From contig NZ_FMHT01000003.1 in assembly GCF_900091585.1 (NCBI RefSeq), positions 4,083,501-4,147,500 of the forward strand: DNA of 64,000 nt. The letters run 5' to 3'. Numbering within the stretch: the stretch's first letter is position 1; each line of letters begins with the position of its first letter. The DNA comes from Micromonospora nigra. GTDB taxonomy: Bacteria > Actinomycetota > Actinomycetes > Mycobacteriales > Micromonosporaceae. Made by a program: the position numbers and the translations under genes. This document shows positions 25,378-35,862 of the stretch, in pieces. The notes beneath the pieces were generated by a model. That model saw nothing but the letters and a program-made list of their open reading frames with translations, did no database searches and was not told the origin of the DNA.

Positions 25378-26814
25378 TCAGCCGTCGATGTGGTGCATGA
25401 CGTGCTTGATCCGGGTGTAGTCCTCCAGGCTGTAGACCGACAGGTCCTTGCCGTGCCCGGAGTGCTTGAACCCGCCGTGCGGCATCTCGGAGACGAACGG
25501 GATGTGGGTGTTCACCCACACGCAGCCGAAGTCCAGCCGGCGGGTCATCCGCATCGCCCGGCCGTGGTCGCGCGTCCACACCGAGGCGGCCAGGCCGTAC
25601 TCGACGCCGTTGGCCCAGCGCACGGCCTCGTCCTCGTCGGTGAACCGCTGGACGGTGATGACCGGGCCGAACACCTCCTCCTGGATGATCTCGTCGGCCT
25701 GCCGCAGCCCCGACACGACGGTGGGGGCGTAGAAGTAGCCACGGTCGCCCTGACGCGCCCCGCCGCTCACGATCGACGCGTGGTCGGGAAGACGGTCGAC
25801 GAAACCGCCGACCCGGGCGAGCTGGTGGGCGTTGTTCAACGGGCCGTACCGCACGTCCGGGTCGTCCGGCGTGCCCGTCCTGGTGCTCCGGGCCTGCTCG
25901 GCCAGCGCCGCGAGGAAGTCGTCGTGCACGCCGGGGCCGGCGAGCACCCGGGTCGCCGCCGTGCAGTCCTGGCCGGCGTTGAAGTAGCCGCCCGTCGCGA
26001 TCGCCTCGGCCGCCGCGACCACGTCCGCGTCGTCGAAGACCACCACCGGGGCCTTCCCGCCCAGCTCCAGATGGGTTCGCTTCAGGTCGGTCGCCGCCGC
26101 GGCGGCGACCTCCGTGCCCGCGCGGGTCGAGCCGGTGATCGACACCAGCTGCGGGGTGGGGTGTGACACGAGCGTACGACCGGTGTCCCGGTCGCCGCAG
26201 ACCACGTTGAACACCCCCGGCGGGAGGAACTCGGCGGCGATCTCGGCGAGCAGCAGCGTCGACACCGGTGTGGTGTCGGACGGCTTGAGCACCACCGTGT
26301 TGCCGGCGGCGAGAGCCGGGGCGATCTTCCAGACCGCCATCATCAGCGGGTAGTTCCACGGGGTGACCTGGGCGCAGACGCCGATCGGCTCACGCCGCAC
26401 GTACGAGGTGTGCCCGGCCAGGTACTCGCCGGCCGAGCGACCTTCGAGCAGACGAGCGGCACCGGCGAAGAAGCGGATCTGGTCCACCGTCGGGGGCAGT
26501 TCCTCCTCGGTGGTGAGCTGACGCGGCTTGCCGGTGTTGCGTACCTCCGCGTCGACCAGCTCGGCGGCCCGGGACTCCACGGCGTCGGCGAGCTTGAGCA
26601 GGGCCCGCTGCCGCTCGGCGGGAGTGGTGTCCCGCCACCCCTCGAAGGCGGTGGCGGCGGCCCGCATCGCGGCGTCCACATCGGCGGCACCGGAGACGGG
26701 GGCCTGAGCGAACACCTCGCCCGTGCAGGGATCGATCAGGTCGGTGTAACCGCCGTCGGCCGGCTCGACGTACCGGCCGTCGACGAAGTTGCGTAGCTGC
26801 TGTTGGTCACTCAT
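25378..26814 (-). CDS. Gamma-aminobutyraldehyde dehydrogenase-type ALDH
   Basis: 478 residues. An NAD(P)-dependent aldehyde dehydrogenase with catalytic C284 (GQDCTAATR) and general base E250 (HLELGGKAP). The nucleotide-binding TPWNYPLMMAVWKIAPALAAGN and ITGSTRAGTEV complete the fold. Features such as FVDGRYV at the start and IPFVSEMPHGGFKHSGHGKDLS near the end match PatD/4-aminobutanal dehydrogenases, which turn the putrescine-derived aldehyde into GABA. This fits the polyamine transporter 9 kb away. The ATG has an aggagg RBS, and it is divergent from the next ALDH. Confidence 0.88.
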   Translation of the reverse strand: MSDQQQLRNFVDGRYVEPADGGYTDLIDPCTGEVFAQAPVSGAADVDAAMRAAATAFEGWRDTTPAERQRALLKLADAVESRAAELVDAEVRNTGKPRQLTTEEELPPTVDQIRFFAGAARLLEGRSAGEYLAGHTSYVRREPIGVCAQVTPWNYPLMMAVWKIAPALAAGNTVVLKPSDTTPVSTLLLAEIAAEFLPPGVFNVVCGDRDTGRTLVSHPTPQLVSITGSTRAGTEVAAAAATDLKRTHLELGGKAPVVVFDDADVVAAAEAIATGGYFNAGQDCTAATRVLAGPGVHDDFLAALAEQARSTRTGTPDDPDVRYGPLNNAHQLARVGGFVDRLPDHASIVSGGARQGDRGYFYAPTVVSGLRQADEIIQEEVFGPVITVQRFTDEDEAVRWANGVEYGLAASVWTRDHGRAMRMTRRLDFGCVWVNTHIPFVSEMPHGGFKHSGHGKDLSVYSLEDYTRIKHVMHHIDG

Positions 26815-26833
26815 GACAGCCTCCTGTGTGGTC

Positions 26834-26846
26834 TACGCTGCGGAGC

Positions 26847-26847
<1 letters not shown>
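26834..26847 (+). promoter_or_regulatory. Leaderless promoter of the second ALDH
   Basis: TACGCT lies seven bases before the GTG at 26847. It sits in the 32-bp gap shared with the divergent ALDH gene. Confidence 0.4.
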
Positions 26848-28286
<1,439 letters not shown>

Positions 28287-28293
28287 GGCCGGC

Positions 28294-29529
28294 TCACCAG
28301 GTGCCATCGTCGCGGACCCGGGCCGGGGCTCGACCCAGCAGGAGAGTGGTCAGGGCGGCGTCGATGTCGTCACCGAGGAACCACTCGCCGGCCTGGTCGA
28401 GCGCGAAGATCCGCCCGTGCTCGTCGACGGCGATGATGCTGTCGCCGTGTTCGGAGCCCATCGGGAACAACCTCACGTCGAGCAGCGTGCCGAAGTCGGC
28501 GAGCGTGTCGGCGGAGTGCGCACTGCGCAGCGGATTCGTGGTGAACTGACTGATCCACACCTGTTGGCCAGGGCCCCGCCGGTGGCTGACGATGGATGGA
28601 AACTCCGTCAGCGCGCGTACCGCGGCGGCGAACGGTTCGTGCCGATGCAGGCGACCGGAGACGTCGCAGGTCTCCTGAATCGCCCCTCGGGCCAGCGCGG
28701 CGTTGAACATGCCCGCCTCCCAGCCCGCATCCATCAACGCGGCCGCCACCTCAGGTGGGAACCGGCCCGGATGATGAGGCTGCCCCGGGGACTGGGGGCG
28801 CACCACCGAGGTGAACGCCAGCTCGGCCCAGGGCAGCACGTTGACGTGGACGAGGAAGTTGAGGCAGCTGTCGCACGGGCGCTCTGCGCGACCACCCTGC
28901 GGGTCGCCCGCTTCCCGCACCCGGGTCACGTCGAAGCGAACGCGTCTCAGGAGAGCCTCCGCGTCCGCCGTGCCCATCGGGGCGATGCCTTCGGCGGCAC
29001 GGCGGTGGTCGTACTCGTGCAGGACGTCGGAGACCACGATGATCTCGGCGTGCCGTTCGCCGCCACGCACCAGGTGCCCCGGTGGCAGGTCGTCGAGGTA
29101 CGCCCGGACCAGCGGATGGTGATCGAGTTCGACGTCGCCCTTCGCGCCGTGTGCCGTGAAGATCTTCCCCTCCACGACCAGGTGCGCGGCGGTGGTGGGC
29201 GTGGGCAGGCGTCGTATCTCGCGGAGCAGTTGACTCGCCGGGTCGACCGTACGGGGCGGGCGCGGGCCGGTCGGCCGGCTGCGGCGCCAGAGCTGTTCCA
29301 CCGTCTCCGGGGGCACCCGGGGCCAGGTGGTGACCTCCCCACTGGCCTTGTCGACCACAGTGGTCGGCAGGTCGCCGGGTAGCGCCCGGACCTGAGTGGA
29401 CACGGTGGACGTGATGACGTAGCCGAGGTCGAACTCGGTGACCACGGGGGTGCATTCGTGGCCGAGGCGTAGCGAGTCGCGGCTGGCCCAGACGGCGGCG
29501 AGCTGCTCGGCCTGCTGGCGGTCGATCAC
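28294..29529 (-). CDS. YwqJ-type deaminase fused to a SUKH-3 immunity-like domain
   Basis: 411 residues. The first half has the zinc-deaminase signature RHAEIIVVSDVL (H160, E162) and RPCDSCLNF (C219, C222) of the YwqJ-like deaminases, a polymorphic-toxin family. The C-terminal about 130 residues, ending DVRLFPMGSEHGDSIIAVDEHGRIFALDQAGEWFLG, look like SUKH-3, an immunity superfamily. A toxin-like domain and an immunity-like domain in one intracellular chain, with no secretion signal, suggests a self-neutralised or immunity-type protein. GTG 29529 is chosen for the TAGGTT box seven bases upstream; longer forms start up to 29655. It is divergent from the toxin operon. Confidence 0.72.
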   Translation of the reverse strand: MIDRQQAEQLAAVWASRDSLRLGHECTPVVTEFDLGYVITSTVSTQVRALPGDLPTTVVDKASGEVTTWPRVPPETVEQLWRRSRPTGPRPPRTVDPASQLLREIRRLPTPTTAAHLVVEGKIFTAHGAKGDVELDHHPLVRAYLDDLPPGHLVRGGERHAEIIVVSDVLHEYDHRRAAEGIAPMGTADAEALLRRVRFDVTRVREAGDPQGGRAERPCDSCLNFLVHVNVLPWAELAFTSVVRPQSPGQPHHPGRFPPEVAAALMDAGWEAGMFNAALARGAIQETCDVSGRLHRHEPFAAAVRALTEFPSIVSHRRGPGQQVWISQFTTNPLRSAHSADTLADFGTLLDVRLFPMGSEHGDSIIAVDEHGRIFALDQAGEWFLGDDIDAALTTLLLGRAPARVRDDGTW

Positions 29530-29536
29530 AGCGACG

Positions 29537-29600
29537 AACCTACCGGACACCGGGATTCCGTGGCGCCCGGTATGGTTCGCCCTACCGAGGGTGATGGGGA
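29537..29600. promoter_or_regulatory. Divergent promoters of the SUKH gene and toxin operon
   Basis: Minus-strand TAGGTT (29537-29542) is seven bases before GTG 29529. Plus-strand TATGGT (about 29571-29576) lies before the operon, whose first gene has gggagg at 29597-29602. Confidence 0.45.
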
Positions 29601-29609
29601 GGATTGTCG

Positions 29610-30023
29610 GTGACCGAGGGGGTGGACCGGGCTGCCAACCACGCGCTCCGGGCACGGTTCGATGAGGTGTACGGGCAGTACCAGCAGCTCCGGTCCGGTT
29701 TGGACGAACTGCGTCGCCAACTCGCCGAGCTGCGGGTCACCGAACGTTCCGACGACGGCCTCGTCACGGCGACGGTGGGAGCCCGGGGTGAACTGGTGTC
29801 GGTCGACCTGCACCCGGCGGTGTACCAGGACCGCGACGCGAAGGCGCTGAGCCGGAAGATCACCGGCACGGTGCAACGGGCCGGGGCCGCCGCTGCGGCG
29901 GCCACGCAGCAGCTCGTCGCCGGCTACCTGCCAGCCGGTTCGGGGACCGCCGACTTTCTGCGTACCGGTGACTTCGGGTCGTTGCTCGGCCGGGCCGACG
30001 CGGTGCTGGGGCGCGGCGAATGA
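29610..30023 (+). CDS. YbaB/EbfC-like protein of the toxin operon
   Basis: 137 residues. A coiled-coil N-terminus ([28 protein letters not shown]) and the [22 protein letters not shown] strand pair are typical of YbaB/EbfC-like folds, which in actinobacteria are common beside WXG100 and large secreted toxins. The GTG at 29610 has gggagg seven bases upstream; the TTG at 29604 is too close. Its stop overlaps the next ATG. Probably a chaperone-like component of the type VII-type module. Confidence 0.75.
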   Translation: MTEGVDRAANHALRARFDEVYGQYQQLRSGLDELRRQLAELRVTERSDDGLVTATVGARGELVSVDLHPAVYQDRDAKALSRKITGTVQRAGAAAAAATQQLVAGYLPAGSGTADFLRTGDFGSLLGRADAVLGRGE

Positions 30024-30361
30024 CCGACGGTCAGCTGTGGCTCGATCCGACGCGGGCCCGGCGCGGCGGAGCCGACCTCATCCTCGCCGGGGAGGCCGTG
30101 ACCGCGCGGCGGGCGCAGGAGGGGGCTGCGATCGCGGCGGCGAGTGCCCAGCGGCCGTGGGGTCGCGACGACATCGGGGCGGCGTTCGAGAAGCAGTACC
30201 GCGGCTTCGAGGAGACGGTGCTGCGCGCCTGGGCGGGCATCGGCCGGCGGGTGTCCGAACTGGGCACCGACGTGGTCCGCTCGGTCGAGGCCAACCAGCA
30301 GACGGACGCGGCCAGTTCCCGTCGTCTCGACCGGGTGGCCGATCAGCGTCACCAGCGGTGA
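30020..30361 (+). CDS. WXG100-like small helical protein
   Basis: 113 residues, all helical. The turn [15 protein letters not shown] between two long helices is the WG-D-G-F pattern of divergent WXG100 proteins, which pair and exit through type VII (ESX) secretion. No ESX ATPase or membrane component is in the window. It overlaps the upstream gene by 4 bp and sits 18 bp before the toxin. Confidence 0.75.
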   Translation: MTDGQLWLDPTRARRGGADLILAGEAVTARRAQEGAAIAAASAQRPWGRDDIGAAFEKQYRGFEETVLRAWAGIGRRVSELGTDVVRSVEANQQTDAASSRRLDRVADQRHQR

Positions 30362-30379
30362 GCGCCCCAGGAGAAGCCG

Positions 30380-33300
30380 ATGACCCTGTTGCCGAGCCCG
30401 ATCCCGCACCCGCTCGACTACTCGCCCTGGGAGCTGCCCGGCTGGGTCTACGAGGCGCTCGACTGGGTCATCGGGGTGGAGTGGCCGAACGGGAACGAGA
30501 AGGCGGTCTGGGACCTGGCCGACCAGTGGTACGCGGTTGCCTCCGTGCTCGCCGGCCCGCAGGCCGACGCCGGGGCCGCCGCGACCGAGGCACGTGGCGG
30601 GTACGGAGGTGTCGGCGCGGTCGCCGAGGCGTTCGACTCGGCCTGGCGTCGGGTCGCCGAGGGCGACGAAGCGCCACTGCCGGTGCTGCTGGCCGTCAGC
30701 CACGACCTGGGACGGTTGGTGGAGGAGTGCGGCTGCGACATCGAAGGTGCCAAGATCGAGGTCTGGATCGAACTCGGCATCCTCGTCGTCGAACTGCTGT
30801 CCCTGGCGGTCGCGGCAGTGCTCACCGCCGGCGCGGCCTCACCCGCCGCCGCGGGCGCGATCGCCGCCACCCGCTTCCTGGTGCAGCAGATCTTCAAGCG
30901 CCTGACGGCGCAACTGGCGCGCAAGAGCCTCAAGGCCGGTCTCAAGGAGGCCGGTGAGCGGGCGGCCAGCCAGGTCGCCGAGGGCGGAGTGCGGAGCCTG
31001 GCCCGCCGCGGCGCGATCGGGGGCATGTGGGAGGCCGGCCAGGAGGGCGGCGTCAACCTGGCGATCCAGACGCACCAGAACTCCACCGGGCGGCGCGACG
31101 GCGTGGACCTGGGCGACCTCGGCACTGCCGCGCTCGGTGGCCTGGCCGGAGGTGCCGCCGCACCCCTGGCCAGCCTGGGACGGCACGCCACCGGGCGCGG
31201 CGCGCAGATCGGCGAACACCTGGCCCGCGAGATGACCGGCGAGATGATCGCTGACCAGGCGGCGAGCCTCGCGACCGGTCAAGGGCTGACGTCCGTGGAG
31301 GATGCGGCACGAGCCGCAGCGTCCGGTGCCCGCGCATCCGCCACCGGCCAGCTCGACGTGACGCTCCAGACGCGGCTGGACGCCCAGCTGGGCATTCCCG
31401 GAGGTGCCGGCTCCACGACAGTGGGCCCGGACGCCGATGCTCGCAGTGCCCCGCCTCCATCACTCGCACCGCAGACTCCGTCAACCGCACCGCACGCTTG
31501 GTCATTCGCACCGCAGGAGCATCCGACGCACCAGGCAGCCGGATTGCTCGCGCCGGGCGTCCCGTCCACCGCCGATTCCGCTCCGCCGGCATCGTCGCGG
31601 GCGGAAAGCCCGCCGTCGGAGGTGCGTGCCGTGACGCCTGCGTCCATCCAGGCCAACCTCGATGGAGCGCCAACCACGGCGGGTCCCGTGCATCCGCCCG
31701 CAGGCAACTCCATGACGGACATCCCTGCCCCTCGTGGGGACACTCCGGCAGCCGAATCGGTCACCGACGGGTTGCCCGCGAAGGCACTGACGTTCTCTTC
31801 AGAACAAGTCGGTCCGGCATTGTCCGCGACCGCTGCGACGACCGCCGTCGCGGCACACGGCATGGCGGGTACGGATGCCGGGCATGCCGGTCATGCCGGT
31901 CCGGCTGGGCAGAGTTCGCTCGGCGTCACCCCCGCAGCGGGGTCGGCCGCCACGTCCACTCACCCCGCAGGTCAACCATCGAGCGTTCCACTGGCGGGAC
32001 CCACGGTCACGGCCCCGTCCGCCGGCTCCGGCCCCATTCACCAGGTCGTTCGTGGTGGACCCGAAACAGAACCGGGCACGGTACCGCCAAGCGCGGAGAG
32101 ACCCGCCGTCGGCAGCCACCGGCCTCGCAGCCCGGAGTGGTACGCCGCCCGCGCGGCGGCGGACCGGGAAGGACTCGAACGTCGCCGCTACCGGGGTCAC
32201 CTCGATTTCCAGCGATCCAACTACGAGGAGAACCGACGCCGTGACACCGCTGCCCGGCTTCGGACGGCTGCGGAGTGCAGCTACGACGAGGCCAGGTGGC
32301 TGGTCAGCGAGAGCCGTCGTCTCGACGGCCTGAACCGGCGCGCAGCGTCCGAGCACCATCACCGCGCAGGGCGAGAGCGTGAGCGGCTGTCGCATGAGCA
32401 ACGGGATCTGGCAGAGGCCGTGCTCTCCGGCACGGTGACGCCCCCGATCGTCCGGGTCGACGCATGGGAGGACTTCCACCAGATCAACGACGACGTCGGC
32501 GATCTGGCCCTCGCGGGCGTTACGGCGGATGACCGCTCCGCTCTCACCGGAGACGGTCAGCCCCCGCCCATCGACCGGTCCCGACGGTACGGGCTACCCG
32601 GGGGCCTGCGGCCACCGCTTGCCCTGCATCAGTCCGATGTCGAGCGGCAGATGCCCCGGGAATCCGACGGGAGTGTCACACGCACGGCCGATCCGCGTCG
32701 TGGAGCATGGTTTCGACTGCTCAACGACGGTGGTCCGAACGCTGATCCGACCAGGGGTATCAACTGCATCGACTGCACTCTGTCCCTGTTCGACACATGG
32801 GTCCACGGTCGTCCACGCGTTTCAGCTCCCCGCACCTTCGATGCCTATCTCCACGGTGACGTGACCCGTCCCATCGACGGGGAGTTCGACGGCATGGGTC
32901 GGATCGAGGACGTCACCGGGGGAAGATTCCAGCGGCTCTGCGACGGCAGTGGCACATCGCCGGGCAGCCGGCAGGCCGCTCTCGACACCGGTTATCGCAA
33001 CCTGCACGACCAGTTGCTGCTCGGCGGCCACGGGAGCTTCGCCTTCGTCGCCAATCAGTGGGAGGGCGGAGGGGCGCACATCTGGGTCGCCCTCAATCAA
33101 CACGGCACGGTCCTCTACCTCGACCCACAGACCGGAGCCGTCGCACCGCAGCCCCTTTACCGCCACCAGGGGCGGCCGTACCACTGGAACGCCGTCGACG
33201 CCGATGTCCTCATCCTGGATCCCCAGGGCCGGCCCATGCCCCTGGCGGGCTTGCGGCGGGGAAAGTACAGCTCGCGTGCGGAGCTTCCCGCATACCCGCC

Positions 33301-34600
33301 TTCGAATGCCGATCATGGATACGGCGAGCCGTACCTCAACCGGATGCATCTCCTGGGCACCCCCGGCGCAGCTCCGGCGAGTGACAGAGAGCGGCCCAGG
33401 ACGGATGACGCGGTTCCTCAGACCGGCGACAAGATGCGGTCGAGTCGCATTCGGGCACAGGAGGCCAGGCGCGTCGGTGCCATGCCGGTCCGGCCCGTTC
33501 TCCGGGCCAGCGGAGAACTCGACGAGGTCTTCGCCGCAGGAGTGACGGCCGCTGAGTTCGTTGCCGAGGTCGACGGGTCGTCGCTGCGCCGCCTCGTGCC
33601 GACGCTCGACGAGCAGGCGGCGGACGATTTGGTGGAACTGTTCGCCGAGCCGCGCATCCGGGCAATGCTCGACCACACCTGGCGGGAGCCGCCGAGGGGC
33701 GAGCCGATGCTCGCCGAGACCCTGGTGCGTCAACTGGTGGAAAGTCCTGACCTCGTCCGGGTGATCCTGACGACGCCGGAGCTGACGGCCTCGCTGACTG
33801 CCCGCCCACTCACCCTGCATCATCTCGCCAACCATCGGGAGGCAATCGAACTTCTAACCGCTGCGCTCGCGGACCTGGGCCGACCCGACATCGTCGAAGC
33901 TGAGCCAACTCCACTGCCGGCGCGGTTGACTGAGCGGCAACGAGAAATCAGTAGCAGGGTCGCTGCTCGCGGGACCCTGCCCAGCCAGCCTGACTTCGAC
34001 ATCACCCGCCGACATGACGCGGCGTATAGGGACAGCTATGTCCGCGAACTCCGTGCGAAGGCGGTGGAGGCCCAACGCGAATTGAACCAACTAGCAGCTC
34101 GATCGGCCGGCGCCGGCGGCCGACCGGGCTGGCGTACAGCGCCAAAGGGGGATCGTCGAGTGCGCGACAAGCTTGTTGAGTATGACAACGACGCCTCTCG
34201 ACTCAAGGATCTAGCGGCGGCGAAAGTTGAGTTCGACAGCCTCGATCATCTGTATGATGCATTGAATGCAATCAGCGACAGCTCCGCCGTCGTAGTGGTA
34301 GGGGTCAAGGATCGGTTCATCAACCCGCAAGGTAGTGGTTACCGAGATGTTCTGGTGAACCTGCGCATGAGTAACGGACATATCGCCGAGCTTCGGTTGC
34401 ATTTAGCGCCCGTCGATGTGGTGGCGAAGTGGGAGCACGCCCTCTATGAGGTGCGCCGGGACATCGAGGCGTTGGCCGACGCGGCGGACCGTCCACTTAC
34501 TGTCAGGGAGCGGGCGGTTGTGGACGGTTTGCTGCGAAGGTCGCAGGAGGCATACTGGCGGGCGATGGGCGGCGATGGAACTGGGGTGTCTGGATCATGA
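30380..34600 (+). CDS. Polymorphic toxin: papain-fold glutamine deamidase plus RelA/SpoT-like C-terminus
   Basis: 1406 residues. (1) Residues 1-150 form a CpnT-like N-terminal domain (VEWPNGNEKAVWDLADQWY), the likely secretion handle. (2) A hydrophobic/glycine-rich helix region is at about 130-330. (3) A Pro/Ser/Ala linker follows to about 600. (4) A papain-fold glutamine-deamidase toxin domain has catalytic C796 in INCIDCTLSLFDTWVHGRP, H900 in GAHIWVAL and D915 in YLDPQTG. (5) After a 250-residue helical segment, the C-terminus (about 1220-1400) resembles a (p)ppGpp-type synthetase, with D1277 (RLKDLAAAK), Y1321 (GYRDVL) and E1337 (AELRLHL). These are spaced 44 and 16, against 44 and 15 for D264/Y308/E323 of Rel. 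The last 600 bp are clearly more A+T-rich. RBS aggag at 30368. Confidence 0.82.
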   Translation: MTLLPSPIPHPLDYSPWELPGWVYEALDWVIGVEWPNGNEKAVWDLADQWYAVASVLAGPQADAGAAATEARGGYGGVGAVAEAFDSAWRRVAEGDEAPLPVLLAVSHDLGRLVEECGCDIEGAKIEVWIELGILVVELLSLAVAAVLTAGAASPAAAGAIAATRFLVQQIFKRLTAQLARKSLKAGLKEAGERAASQVAEGGVRSLARRGAIGGMWEAGQEGGVNLAIQTHQNSTGRRDGVDLGDLGTAALGGLAGGAAAPLASLGRHATGRGAQIGEHLAREMTGEMIADQAASLATGQGLTSVEDAARAAASGARASATGQLDVTLQTRLDAQLGIPGGAGSTTVGPDADARSAPPPSLAPQTPSTAPHAWSFAPQEHPTHQAAGLLAPGVPSTADSAPPASSRAESPPSEVRAVTPASIQANLDGAPTTAGPVHPPAGNSMTDIPAPRGDTPAAESVTDGLPAKALTFSSEQVGPALSATAATTAVAAHGMAGTDAGHAGHAGPAGQSSLGVTPAAGSAATSTHPAGQPSSVPLAGPTVTAPSAGSGPIHQVVRGGPETEPGTVPPSAERPAVGSHRPRSPEWYAARAAADREGLERRRYRGHLDFQRSNYEENRRRDTAARLRTAAECSYDEARWLVSESRRLDGLNRRAASEHHHRAGRERERLSHEQRDLAEAVLSGTVTPPIVRVDAWEDFHQINDDVGDLALAGVTADDRSALTGDGQPPPIDRSRRYGLPGGLRPPLALHQSDVERQMPRESDGSVTRTADPRRGAWFRLLNDGGPNADPTRGINCIDCTLSLFDTWVHGRPRVSAPRTFDAYLHGDVTRPIDGEFDGMGRIEDVTGGRFQRLCDGSGTSPGSRQAALDTGYRNLHDQLLLGGHGSFAFVANQWEGGGAHIWVALNQHGTVLYLDPQTGAVAPQPLYRHQGRPYHWNAVDADVLILDPQGRPMPLAGLRRGKYSSRAELPAYPPSNADHGYGEPYLNRMHLLGTPGAAPASDRERPRTDDAVPQTGDKMRSSRIRAQEARRVGAMPVRPVLRASGELDEVFAAGVTAAEFVAEVDGSSLRRLVPTLDEQAADDLVELFAEPRIRAMLDHTWREPPRGEPMLAETLVRQLVESPDLVRVILTTPELTASLTARPLTLHHLANHREAIELLTAALADLGRPDIVEAEPTPLPARLTERQREISSRVAARGTLPSQPDFDITRRHDAAYRDSYVRELRAKAVEAQRELNQLAARSAGAGGRPGWRTAPKGDRRVRDKLVEYDNDASRLKDLAAAKVEFDSLDHLYDALNAISDSSAVVVVGVKDRFINPQGSGYRDVLVNLRMSNGHIAELRLHLAPVDVVAKWEHALYEVRRDIEALADAADRPLTVRERAVVDGLLRRSQEAYWRAMGGDGTGVSGS

Positions 34601-35046
34601 GTGCGCAAGCAGGGCTTGAGTTGCCCGCCTTCTATAGCTATCACGACGCGCCGGTCAAACTGGTTGAAGCTACCGATGGCGGTGTAACCGCATGGAAACT
34701 GTCGCGCGATTCCGGCGGCTGGTTGCCGGCGAACCATCTTATTCGGAAGTTGTTGTTTGAGAGTTCTGGTGAGATTGAACGCCTGACACGGGAGGAGTTT
34801 ATCCAGCTTACCGAACACTGTCGAGGGTACTATCTTCGTGGCGACAGTGCGCTGCACGCACTCTACGAGACCGTGCGTGCGATAGAGGAAAACCAAGCCC
34901 GCGAGAGGCGCTATCCCACAGAAAAAGAGGTTTCACTCGTCCGTGAAATCCATCGTCGGACTTTTGTGATCTTTGAGGAGGGTCTGCTGGCCGGCGGAGA
35001 TCCCGCTGCCGACCCGAGCCTCGGCGGTGCCGACACGAGGCGCTGA
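34597..35046 (+). CDS. Candidate immunity protein of the toxin
   Basis: 149 residues, ATG overlapping the toxin stop by 4 bp. No family recognised. It is acidic-to-neutral and helical (LIRKLLFESSGEIERLTREEF, SALHALYETVRAIEENQ) with no signal or membrane segment, fitting a cytoplasmic antitoxin. Its base composition is much less GC-rich than the window, like the toxin's 3' end, so the two probably arrived together. Immunity is inferred from position only. Confidence 0.65.
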   Translation: MSAQAGLELPAFYSYHDAPVKLVEATDGGVTAWKLSRDSGGWLPANHLIRKLLFESSGEIERLTREEFIQLTEHCRGYYLRGDSALHALYETVRAIEENQARERRYPTEKEVSLVREIHRRTFVIFEEGLLAGGDPAADPSLGGADTRR

Positions 35047-35188
35047 GGTGATGAGGCGATGTGTGGAGACCTGCCTGGTGCGACGAAGCGGACGTCTATG
35101 CCGAGGTGACAATCCGTGACTCCAGCTGCACGGGTGCGCGAGGCTCAACAGGCTTGCGTCGGGCCTGTGGACGCGTGAGGGTTGCACC
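35047..35188. other. 142-bp gap after the toxin module
   Basis: No gene, repeat or clear terminator is visible. The GC content rises back to the local norm. Confidence 0.35.
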
Positions 35189-35791
35189 ATGACGCCTCCT
35201 GACGTGTCGACGACGCCTGTTGACGGGTCGATGTCCGAGCAGCCCGCGCGTGCCTTCGGCTGGTCGGACATGTTCGTGCATCCCGACGAGGACCCGCGTG
35301 CCGACGGTGGCTTCGAGGGGGAGCGGGGCACCCTCGTCGGTTACCTCCGCGACCAGCGTCTGACGCTGGAACTGAAGTGCGCCGGCCTCGACGCGGAGCA
35401 GTTGGCCCGCCGGTCCGTACCGCCGTCGACGATGTCGCTGCTCGGCCTGCTGCGGCACATGGCCGAGGTGGAGCGGGGGTGGTTCCGCCGGACGATGGCA
35501 GGTCTGGACGCCCCTCGGATCTGGTGTACGGAGGCTGATCCGGACGCCGACTTCGACGGTGCGGTGGCGGACCCCGAGGTGGTGACCGAGGCGTGGCGGG
35601 CCTGGCGGGCGGAGGTGGAGTTCGCCGAGCGGTTCGTCGCGGAGGCGGTTGACCTGGGTATCGCGGGCCGGCGGGGTGAGGAGGACCATCCGCTGCGGAG
35701 CGTCCTGGTGCACATGATCGAGGAGTACGCCCGGCACAACGGCCACGCCGACCTGCTACGCGAGCGGATCGACGGGCGCGTCGGGCAGTAG
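35189..35791 (+). CDS. DinB-family (DUF664) protein
   Basis: 200 residues forming a DinB-like four-helix bundle. Metal-ligand histidines are visible as LLRHMAEVERGWFRR, VLVHMIEEYARHNGHADLLRE (the HxxxH pattern at the end). Actinobacterial members act as mycothiol-dependent transferases. The substrate cannot be told here. ATG 35189 lacks a strong RBS; an internal ATG at about 35231 (MSEQPARAF) is an alternative. Confidence 0.82.
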   Translation: MTPPDVSTTPVDGSMSEQPARAFGWSDMFVHPDEDPRADGGFEGERGTLVGYLRDQRLTLELKCAGLDAEQLARRSVPPSTMSLLGLLRHMAEVERGWFRRTMAGLDAPRIWCTEADPDADFDGAVADPEVVTEAWRAWRAEVEFAERFVAEAVDLGIAGRRGEEDHPLRSVLVHMIEEYARHNGHADLLRERIDGRVGQ

Positions 35792-35849
35792 CGGCCCGTC
35801 GGCGGTGAGGCGGGGGCAGGGGCAGGGGTCTCTGTCCGACGGGACGGCG

Positions 35850-35862
35850 TACCCTCGCCCCA
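35850..35862 (+). promoter_or_regulatory. Leaderless promoter of the 35862 gene
   Basis: TACCCT at 35850-35855, six bases before the ATG. Confidence 0.5.
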
